64,000 nucleotides of DNA. Source: Sporopachydermia quercuum (lineage: Eukaryota > Ascomycota > Sporopachydermiomycetes > Sporopachydermiales > Sporopachydermiaceae). The stretch is taken from NCBI GenBank assembly GCA_001599295.1, contig BCGN01000004.1, forward strand, positions 128,138 to 192,137. Direction: 5' to 3'. Of the stretch, positions 56,023 through 64,000 are shown in pieces (the stretch's first letter is position 1; the number at the start of each line of letters is the position of its first letter). A program made the translations under genes and the position numbers. Below the pieces are notes generated by a model that was given only the letters and a program-made list of their open reading frames with translations, made no database searches and was not told where the DNA came from.

Positions 56023-57138
56023 CTACTCCTTCTCAAATACTGTCTTCAATCCAAACAAAAACACCAAAACAGCTAAATCAGTAGTAACAGCAGTAAATAA
56101 ATCTTTATACCTCAGTCCAGAAAGCACTATATGCTTTACTGATGATGGCATTATTTGATCTGGTACCAAATGTAGAAATGTACCAATCTTGGATCCTGTA
56201 GAATTACCATCATTGCTGTTTTCAACAAATACATACTTAGCAATGAAGAAAGCAGCTTCCAGAGTCCAGAAAGCAAAGAAAACGTTGGTGGAAGAAAAGA
56301 AACGGGCGTCTGAGAGAAGTCTCGCAGATGAAGAGAGCAAGAAATGGAAATCTGTATAGGCTATGATATATAGGAAGAAGATGAGTATAATGAGAAGTTG
56401 AAGAAGAGTAAGAAAGGCGAGCTTTTTCTTGTGGCGGTAAGCAATAAGAGAAGTAGCGGCCAAATCGGAAACGGAAGGAGATCCGGGATTATGCGGAAAA
56501 GATCCGAGGGTTTCAAACAAATTAGGAAACTCAGATCCGTTCCCAGCTCCGAAACCTCCAAACCCATTTAAACCCTCGGAAGCTCCCCCCAGTTGTCTCA
56601 TGAAATCAGGAGGTAATAAATTAACTAAGTCGTCGTTAGAGCCACCAGAGCCAATTGGCATGTTATTAGCACTTGCTTTTATTAAAGAGGCCAACAAATC
56701 AACATCGCCAGAGTTTTCCCTAGCATTGAAAGCAGCATTGTTAGAATAGGTGGTGTCGCTGGAATTGGGAGGAAATGATGAGCCATTGGTGCTACTGTTT
56801 GGTTTGTTGAACTGTATATTGGAAATGTCTGACACTTCAGGGTCTGATTCATCTGATGCAGTTGTAGTAGAATTTATGATGGTGGGAACAGAATTGGGTT
56901 CTGGTGAGCTGTTCGAGGTTTCTTCTTCAACAGGAATGGGATTTATACTAGGAGATGTTGAAGCTGTAGCTGTAGAAGCTGCAGAAGCCGCATCATCAAC
57001 ACTATTACTGCTACTCCTTTCTTTTTCGTTGTCTCCAGTCTCACCAACCATTATTTTCGTTAATCGATCAGATCCTTTTCGTAGTTTCGCCAATCTTCGT
57101 TCACGAAGAATTCTTCGTTGTTCTTCAGCTTCACTCAT
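56023..57138 (-). CDS. GET2: GET complex receptor subunit Get2-like
   Basis: A 371-residue ER membrane protein. The N-terminus MSEAEEQRRILRERRLAKLRKGSDRLTKI, written here as two adjoining parts (SEAEEQRRILRERRLAK and LRKGSDRLTKI), has the basic RERR motif with which Get2 captures the Get3 ATPase; yeast Get2 begins MSELTEAEKRRLLRERR. A long Ser/Asn-rich linker follows, with DLLASLIKASANNM and DLVNLLPPDFMRQLGG as short helices. The C-terminal third has three membrane helices: LLQLLIILIFFLYIIAY, FFAFWTLEAAFFIAKYVFV and LFTAVTTDLAVLVFLFGL. With Get1 it inserts tail-anchored proteins into the ER. The linker is longer than in S. cerevisiae (285 residues in total there). Confidence 0.85.
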   Translation of the reverse strand: MSEAEEQRRILRERRLAKLRKGSDRLTKIMVGETGDNEKERSSSNSVDDAASAASTATASTSPSINPIPVEEETSNSSPEPNSVPTIINSTTTASDESDPEVSDISNIQFNKPNSSTNGSSFPPNSSDTTYSNNAAFNARENSGDVDLLASLIKASANNMPIGSGGSNDDLVNLLPPDFMRQLGGASEGLNGFGGFGAGNGSEFPNLFETLGSFPHNPGSPSVSDLAATSLIAYRHKKKLAFLTLLQLLIILIFFLYIIAYTDFHFLLSSSARLLSDARFFSSTNVFFAFWTLEAAFFIAKYVFVENSNDGNSTGSKIGTFLHLVPDQIMPSSVKHIVLSGLRYKDLFTAVTTDLAVLVFLFGLKTVFEKE

Positions 57139-58884
57139 GACTGATGTGATGGCCGGCCGATGTGTTTGTGAATATTCAAATATTATGAGTCTTTTGATGG
57201 TTTGATTATTGACTGTTGTCTTGAACCTGTGTTGGACTTGTCCTGTATGTCGATACCAAGTGATGCTAATAATAATGACAGCAGTGTAGCAGTTACCGCA
57301 AGATAGATGGATAACCTACTAAATGATATTCCTGGGGACAATCTTAGGATAATAACAAAAGCCGATAAATCAGAGAAAAATAGATTTAAAGATGTTTTGT
57401 ATAACTCAATAGACTTGTTGTTTGCTGTTTGTTCTGTTGAATGAGGGTCGACAGTTTTTCTTCTTATTTTGGTAAGCTGGTAATATATGGCGAGACAATA
57501 ATTAATGGAATAGCCGAGTAAAGGTTCATGATGCTGCAGAAATCAATTATTGGTCTGAAACTAGGAGTTGTAGTATTAAATGCTAGTTTTTTGTTGCAGG
57601 AATTGTGGTAATTGTTGTGAATGTGAGAATTAATGTGAATTGATGTCAGAGGAAGGGTGGAACATAAGTTACATAAATTGACAAAAAGGGTAATAAGAGA
57701 AGGGCAAATGAATGATGAGCACAATGAATACTAAACGAGGACTGAAAGAGAAAAAATGGTACGGATGCTAAACTGCAAATTAGTGAAGTGTTTTCTGCAA
57801 TCGATGATAATTTAAAATCGTTTTGGTTGATTAAAATAATAAAATAAACGAGAATAAAAAGCTGTCGAGAAAGTGAGAAAGCAGATGACAAAGACATTCG
57901 GATCCTTTACATGTCTTGTGTTGGTTTTAGGTTTGAACCTTAATTGCAAGTGAGGTTTATACTTGAAAATTATAATGTACTCTAAGAATGGAAAAAGAGA
58001 AGAATTCAATGAATAGAAAACCACTTATGTTATGCCTAATACCTCAATCTGAATTTGATATCACTTTATGTGGATAAGGTGCCGTTTGAGGTAATATGAG
58101 AGATATTTGAACCATGCGGCATCATGCATCATTATGCATTCGTTTATATTTTGCATAGTAATACATTTCATGAACCAAACATTTTGTCCAAATAGCTTAG
58201 GTGATCAGCTCAATTCAAGAAGCATATAAGATGTAGTTAGTTTTATATGATTTGACAGCTAGGATCAATTAAGTGTTTAATCTCTTTAACACGAGAAAAC
58301 ATATAATTATTCTAAAGTAGATAGACAATTCCTTCTTCTACCCCAACTATTGAATGAATTTATCATGCATAAACACAGTTTCTGTGTAAGGTTTCATTTT
58401 TCAAACCACTTGCATCAAATCTGCATTTTTATACATACACCACTGTTTCTTACTTACACCATACTATTTACTAATAATATAAAGTTGTATCACCAAAATA
58501 CGCTCGCATCATTACTATCTATTCAATTTGCACCTAAAACTACTCAAATTATCCAAATTTCTCCAACTCTCCCCATTAGCTTTCCACCTATTCTTCCCTC
58601 AATTATGTGCATGGTTCTACCACATGCATATAATCCGCATGAAACTCCTCAACTTTATTTCATCCCTTCCTGATTATATCTTTCCTTCTCTTCTACTATC
58701 AACAACTACACCATTATTTCTATTAAAACCAACTAAATCATCTGTCAAACGCGATTTGAATGCTTACTCATCATTTCAGATATTATCACAATATATCCTT
58801 GCACTAGCAGTTTTATTTCCTCTGCTCAAGTCGCGTACGTTCGTCTTCCCGTTCAACTGGTCTCCATTCAACATCTACAATATC
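57139..58884. other. Intergenic region, divergent promoters
   Basis: About 1.75 kb. The right part (58340-58880) is T/C-rich and stays open in the frame of the next gene, but its translation is low complexity and reads like leader sequence. Confidence 0.5.
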
Positions 58885-59364
58885 ATGATAATGTCTGATG
58901 CAGAAGATTTATCGCTAAATGAAGAACAAGCGTTGAAATCAACACCGGCCAAAGTTTTCTGGCCGAAAAGGTATACAAATACTGCTAGCTATGAACAGTA
59001 CGCTTGGCGACAAAAATGTATGGATGCTATTGAAAGATCAGAGGTAACGCTGATGAAATCAATTGACTGTGTGCCATTAGTTGTAACTGATGCAATTGAT
59101 TTAACTGTAGTGTCAAGTCGTAGTGGTAAATCTGATGATGGTAGCGTCGGTGGCACAGTATTTGAGGCAGGAGCGAGAAATTCTCCTGCTGTTGGTAATC
59201 TTAGTATAGGTAATTCATCTTCAGTGTCTTCTATGGCGGTGGGCATGGGAATAGGAATGGGAAGTGCTGGTGGATCTACAACTGTATATATTCCAGAAGA
59301 GGGGAAAGTGAGCGGAACTCGAGTTCGATATGATTTGAGGAAAAGCATGCTTAAGATTGTATGA
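58885..59364 (+). CDS. Small hypothetical protein
   Basis: A 159-residue frame starting MIMSDAEDLSLNEEQ (or two codons later at MSDAED). The first half is charged and looks folded (FWPKRYTNTASYEQYAWRQK, MDAIERSEVTLMKS); the second half is Gly/Ser-rich with a GMGIGMGSAGG stretch and ends RVRYDLRKSMLKIV. The same frame is open a further 119 codons upstream, but that part is hydrophobic and low complexity, so I use the internal start. Not recognised; could be lineage-specific. Confidence 0.45.
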   Translation: MIMSDAEDLSLNEEQALKSTPAKVFWPKRYTNTASYEQYAWRQKCMDAIERSEVTLMKSIDCVPLVVTDAIDLTVVSSRSGKSDDGSVGGTVFEAGARNSPAVGNLSIGNSSSVSSMAVGMGIGMGSAGGSTTVYIPEEGKVSGTRVRYDLRKSMLKIV

Positions 59365-60262
59365 ATCAGTTTAGAAAGTTGGAAGCAAACGTGTTGGATG
59401 TAAAGCAAATGAGGCAGAAAAAGGAAGATATTTGATGGTGACGATGACGGATCACTTACCTGATTGTCAGAGTTCACTGAATTGCTAGAAATGAGGTTGG
59501 GATATTAATAGGATAAAGGTTGAGGTTCTCGGATGCCTAGGATGTTATCAGAAGCCTTTGATGTTACTACTGGAAATTATAAGAACTGATTGAATGGCTA
59601 GCTATTTCAACGGGATTTTCCGGATTGGTGGACTTCGCAGAATTCGCATGGCTCCTATCCATGGAACGGATTGGATTGTATCGTATGATCAATCTGAGAT
59701 CGCGGAGCAGTCCATTCTAATGTACTCTCATATTTGTTCCGTAAAACCTACAACGGGATCCTGAAGTACAAATAACAAAGCCTCATTTGAAAAATCAAAT
59801 GGCCGAGCACCTAAAAATTTAGTGGTTTTCTGAAAATGGGACGATAATTTCCAATTGAGAAATCCAATGTATTTATTTAATTCGGAAATAAGGTTAATTG
59901 CTTCCTGAATAGGGTATAAATATCGGAACTTTAAATACGGGTATGAAAGCGTAAAATATAGTGCATATTTATCGCTTATTTAATAGAGTCTCTATACAAA
60001 AGGTTTATCCAAGGCATTTATCCAGTAATTTGGGTTGGAAGTAAATATCGAAAGACTTATTGTTCTAGAAACTGAAACCCCATTTAAATAGATGTTCCGT
60101 TGTATTCTAAACCTGAAGATATGTGACTTGCTGTTCTGGATTCCCATCCGATATCTTTACCGGTAAGTTTTCCGTTAAGTTTTCCGCTGTTCCTATCATG
60201 ATTTCTGAACGGCTCCGCTCTTTTCCCCCTGCCACTCTACTCCGCTACTCTGTTACGCCTCT
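59365..60262. other. Intergenic region between convergent genes
   Basis: About 900 bp with no supported gene. Its AT-rich sequence shows a short repeated aagttttccg motif near 60165-60190. Confidence 0.5.
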
Positions 60263-62218
60263 TCATACAACAGGCTCTCGAGCATTACTCAACTTGTTCA
60301 AATGCAAATAAACATCGGTTCCGTAGCCCTCCATTGAAAATAATTGTACATCCCCCCCAAAATACCGAGCATATAATCGGCTGATAGGTAATCCATATCC
60401 GAACCCCGCCATTGGTGCTCCCATCATTGTTTCATTGAAATCATCCGTCAATTGCGGGGTATTTTTAACCGTTGTGAACATATAATCAAATACTTGTGCA
60501 ACGTTCGACCGGGGAATTCCGCCACCTTGATCCGAAATCTTAATTGTAATGTCTTCTTTACCGTCGGCTACAATTACCTGAATAGGAGGATACTCGGTAA
60601 TAGGTGATCGGGTGAATTTAATCCCATTAGGACTAGTAGCCGAGCTTCCCCTCTCGGAAATGCCGGCTTCTTCCGAGGTCGGATTACTGCTACTTTCAAT
60701 TGAGTTATCTGCTTCTCCGTTATCTCCCAAATTCTCCGAGTTTCCCTCGGCTTCCTTCCCGAGTCTCCCTGGTTCCGCTCCGACTGATTCCGCACTCGGC
60801 CCATAATAATCTTTACTACTAATAACTAACGATACATACTCCTGATCAATAGTCCCGATCCCGTACTTCTCCACAGTTGCCCTCAACGAGTTCTTCACCA
60901 TTTCGAATATCATATGATTCAAATGAGCAGGAATATACATCAAAGTCAAATTCTTATCGCAAATCAGCTCAACTCTAGGTGATCCTTCATATAATCCAAA
61001 CCAATCCTCACATACTTGCTTGGCTAACTGTATAGCTTCAGTAGCTACATTATGAACATTGGTTCTAGTACATATAAGCCCAACATAGCCTTGTTCCTGT
61101 AGTTTATTCAACTGTCGTAAAGGAATTCTACCAGTCCAAATATCGCATAGAGAAACATGCTGGCCAATAAGTAATCTAATGCCAATTCTACTCATATAGA
61201 ATTTATCGAGAAACTGTTGAATTTTTTCATTGATAATGAGGTTTTTAGATTTGGTGCTGAAGTCTTGGCGATAATCTTTAATACCTTTGGCGATTGTAGT
61301 AACAACAGAGTCGTGACGGTGTCTTATTTTTCGTAATAGTTCTGCGTATTGAGAGATATAGTTTAGCACCTCTGGAGGCCATTGCTTGTTATCAGAATCG
61401 AAGATTTGATTGTTATTAATAGAGACATCGACAGGGGAATAATCAGGAGTTGATAGAAACGAGGATAAGGTTTGCTTAAGCCTTTGAAATAAGGTTAGGT
61501 TTGAACGATAAGATTTAAATGAGCTCAAATCTAAAGTTAAAGGTTGAGGAGATGAGTTGTCGATTGATGCGTTGGAATCTGAGGTGTTCGCAGAATTTGA
61601 GAAATTTGAGGAATCCGTCATAATATTGGGGTCGCTTTTTGATGAATTAGAAGTTGAATTGCTATTATTGGTTTGATTATCTTCACTGATAGGTACACTT
61701 ATAAACGAACTAGCTTTCAGAAGTTCAGCTTTAAGTTCAGGCGAAATAGACTTAGCAATTTCACTATCGTTAAACGCTAATAGCTCCTCAAAGGACCTCT
61801 CGTATCCCAGCCTTACTTTGAGAATCGAAGCATTTTCAGCCAGATCCTCTGGAAGGGTCTTCAGATCAAGAATTCTATGGGCTATTCTGGTTGGTAACTC
61901 TTCCTGTATGAATAATGAAGCTCTATAAAGCTGTGGTAAAGAAGGAGACCTACCGAATCTTGCCATTCGTAATAACGAGAGGTTTGACGGAGGAAATTTC
62001 GCATAGTGAGCTATTTTCTCTTGCAGACTTTTGTTCTTGAGATCAAATGGACTGGAGGATATAGTGTGCTGCGAGAAGGGTCTGGTTGATAGAATGATAG
62101 GAGTATATAATGAAGAATGCTGAGCATATTTTGAAGAATTAAGAAGATTATTTGGTCTTTTCAGCTGCTTTGTGATTGTAGTGATGCCTTTGGATACTCG
62201 AGGAAGTTTTGGTAACAT
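60263..62218 (-). CDS. Mitochondrial pyruvate dehydrogenase kinase family protein (Pkp-like)
   Basis: A 651-residue member of the mitochondrial PDK/BCKDK family, which phosphorylates and switches off the pyruvate dehydrogenase E1 subunit. I start at MLPKLPRVSKGITTITKQLK, a basic presequence; a 48-codon in-frame extension upstream is less likely. The GHKL ATPase fold shows the N-box EMVKNSLRATVE (about residue 440), G1 box DQGGGIP (about 561) and G2 region MAGFGYGLPISRLYARYFGGD (about 600-620). The regulatory half has RMARFGRSPSL, ELPTRIAHRILDLKTLP and IGIRLLIGQHVSL. Two low-complexity inserts make it much longer than animal PDKs (about 400): an Asn/Ser-rich one (about 180-230) and a Glu/Ser/Gly-rich one between N- and G1-boxes (about 470-530). 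Pkp2-type is most likely. Confidence 0.9.
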   Translation of the reverse strand: MLPKLPRVSKGITTITKQLKRPNNLLNSSKYAQHSSLYTPIILSTRPFSQHTISSSPFDLKNKSLQEKIAHYAKFPPSNLSLLRMARFGRSPSLPQLYRASLFIQEELPTRIAHRILDLKTLPEDLAENASILKVRLGYERSFEELLAFNDSEIAKSISPELKAELLKASSFISVPISEDNQTNNSNSTSNSSKSDPNIMTDSSNFSNSANTSDSNASIDNSSPQPLTLDLSSFKSYRSNLTLFQRLKQTLSSFLSTPDYSPVDVSINNNQIFDSDNKQWPPEVLNYISQYAELLRKIRHRHDSVVTTIAKGIKDYRQDFSTKSKNLIINEKIQQFLDKFYMSRIGIRLLIGQHVSLCDIWTGRIPLRQLNKLQEQGYVGLICTRTNVHNVATEAIQLAKQVCEDWFGLYEGSPRVELICDKNLTLMYIPAHLNHMIFEMVKNSLRATVEKYGIGTIDQEYVSLVISSKDYYGPSAESVGAEPGRLGKEAEGNSENLGDNGEADNSIESSSNPTSEEAGISERGSSATSPNGIKFTRSPITEYPPIQVIVADGKEDITIKISDQGGGIPRSNVAQVFDYMFTTVKNTPQLTDDFNETMMGAPMAGFGYGLPISRLYARYFGGDVQLFSMEGYGTDVYLHLNKLSNAREPVV

Positions 62219-64000
62219 TTTGGAGAGCTTTAGATTTGCTTTTATGTGATGCGTTGTGTGTATAAGTATCGCATCAATGTTACTGCAATGATGCTGAGAG
62301 TTGAATGTTGAATAATACATGCAAAGGTGTCGTTTGAATGCAATTAGGTACGTGAATAACAAACAAGATGCTGTACTGGAATTAATTATAAGTCTTTGGA
62401 AGCGCCAGCTTATGCTGTGGTGTATCCGTCAGAGTTCCAAGCGAATCACTCGTTAATAGACTGTTGCAAATTTTTTCGTTCTAATAGCTAAACTGAGTCA
62501 ATCAAAGTGATCTGCTGGAGCAATAATTGCTTTTAATTTGAGTTTGTTCACCGAAGCTAGTTCTTATTCTTAGCTGTTACTGATTTTCTGGTACTCAACA
62601 ATCAATGCCGCAATGAGGTAGCTTGCCTCAATTGTTGTTAGCGAACCAGGAGGAAAGACAGCCGACAAGATANTTCTCAAAAGAGTTACCAAGAGAATAT
62701 TCTCCCAAAATACAATAANTACTACTAATCAGTTGCTCATGCGGTTCGTTTTTAAGCCTACTGCAAATATCTCTTCTGGCAATGTTCTTTCTTGNTGTGC
62801 CTGTGACTACTCAACTTCAGTTCATCACAGCTACCACGCTGAATGCTCTCTGCCAGAAAGGAAGTTCCAATGAGCTCAAAATAACGTATTCAGATTCCCA
62901 CAATAAACAAATGCAATACTATAACGCTTTATTATTAACTTAAGGTAATACTATTAACAGTCATTTATTCTTCATAGTAAACTTGTGATTCAGCCAATGA
63001 TGAAAATGATGAAATAATGTCCAAGAAAATAAATGGGTATAAAGGGTCTATTAAGGTCGGGGTAAAAGATAGACAGAAANAGGGTCTGGATTTGAAGATG
63101 TGTGAGAAACGAATAAGCGCAGGGGGAAGCGTAGAGATAATTAGGGGCTTGTGGATGTGGGTCGGGTGAGCTCCATAGGATCTGAAGAGTGATGATGTGA
63201 GGAGAAAGAGAATAGATGATTATGTAATATGAAACCGGATAGATGGAGAGAGCAAAATCAGGGGCGGGTCTGGAGATAAGAAATGGGTTAATGTGGGTAA
63301 AAGAAGAGAAATACGTAGGAAAAAAATAGCTAAAAGCACCAAATTATTCTGATTTAAATGAAAAATAAATCCCTAATTCATTATTGTTGAACATAATAAA
63401 CTATAATATTCAATCACATTGACCTCTCTCTCATTCTGTTTTATACTCCCTGTTCACCTCTTCAATCCTCTCTCTGAGTCTCCAGTCCTTTCCCTTTTTC
63501 AAGATCACGTAATCTAATGGAGTTACCCGTCGCTCACATCTAGGTAAACCAATCAAATTGTCATAATAAGCAATGAATAAACCTTTCCAACTGATCTTAA
63601 GGCACTATCACCAAACATTATCACAACAGTACAGTAGTACAATGGTGTATATACACTATCTACTACTACCGACGTATCTAGCGACTGTCAGTAAAGGATA
63701 TAATTGAAGACGACACACTATCTTCATCCAGAAAAGTGTTAATTATAGATAATCATAGAGCTTCCTGAGGTAGTTTTGTTTTATGAATTATACACGGACA
63801 TACTATACATACATATTTAATGCTAGACAGGATAAGAGAAGGTAGAATAAAGGAAGAGCTATCAAACAGCATCACCATTCTGTATAATACGCATTTACAT
63901 CGAACGATTGAATATCCAGGTACTTAAACCAGTCAAATCAGTCCAAACAACCCAATTATCATTACTTACGACTACANATCATATACAATGTCATTTATTA
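62219..64000. other. Intergenic region to the window end
   Basis: About 1.8 kb, with five N bases (62673, 62719, 62795, 63080, 63977) and G-rich/T-rich stretches near 63030-63300. No ORF with a recognisable product; a gene may start beyond the right edge. Confidence 0.5.

Noticed and set aside
58528-58884. N-terminal 119-codon extension of the small orphan protein
   Set aside because: Translation is low complexity from C/T-rich leader DNA; an internal ATG gives a more protein-like start.

Overview
This is nuclear DNA from a budding yeast (Saccharomycotina). It is AT-rich and holds about 24 protein genes, most with clear yeast relatives (RIM101/PacC, PET8, NFS1, LEU2, ITR1, RCF3, HOS3, OTU2, CYC3, ERG28, MDP-1, mitochondrial DHODH, GET2, PKP-type kinase). 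CTG reads as leucine at a fully conserved place in NFS1 (GLRSGT motif, CTG at 6496-6498), so this is not a CUG-Ser or CUG-Ala yeast. Introns are frequent: at least seven genes are spliced, and ERG28 alone has four introns. They use GTATGT/GTAAGT-like donors and TACTAAC/CTAAC branch points only about 7-20 bases before the 3' splice site. With a Wdr8-like and a p67phox-like gene, which I recall as missing from Saccharomyces, this suggests an early-diverging lineage. I cannot name the species. Isolated N bases suggest a draft or a diploid consensus.

Layout. 0.4-8.4 kb: RIM101 (+), PET8 (-), then NFS1 (+) and LEU2 (-), which converge as they do on S. cerevisiae chromosome III. 9.4-14 kb: a Dsf2/Nif1-like Sel1-repeat protein (+) and an ITR1-type myo-inositol transporter (-), followed by a 3.5-kb gene-poor stretch. 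17.4-22.2 kb: RCF3 (+), a Wdr8-like WD protein (-) and a DUF2408-like protein (+). 23.8-33 kb: HOS3 (+), OTU2 (-), two orphan exon-like ORFs and a mitochondrial PPR protein (+). 33.7-41 kb: CYC3 (-), a 3.3-kb intergenic stretch, a secreted CREG-domain protein with Trp/Lys repeats (+) and a small Ish1-motif membrane protein (+). 41.6-46 kb: MDP-1 phosphatase (-), a p67phox-like TPR protein (-) and ERG28 (-). 47.5-51.4 kb: an Asn/Ser-rich protein of unknown function, probably spliced. 53-62.2 kb: mitochondrial DHODH (+), GET2 (-), an orphan small protein (+) and a mitochondrial PDH-kinase family protein (-).

Many products act in mitochondria: S-adenosylmethionine import, Fe-S cluster supply (needed by the leucine pathway), cytochrome c haem attachment, complex IV accessory factor, PPR RNA factor, quinone-linked DHODH and PDH kinase. 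There is no operon logic; genes are single units with their own promoters.

The most striking observation is in the MDP-1 gene: the frame and a conserved proline are restored only if a 2-nucleotide exon (CT, complement 42621-42622) is spliced in, flanked by a TACTAAC branch plus TAG and by a GTAAGT donor. Next are the fusion of a secreted CREG-like domain to a recently duplicated polyampholyte repeat and the p67phox-like gene. No tRNA, rRNA, CRISPR array, retroelement or DNA transposon could be supported.
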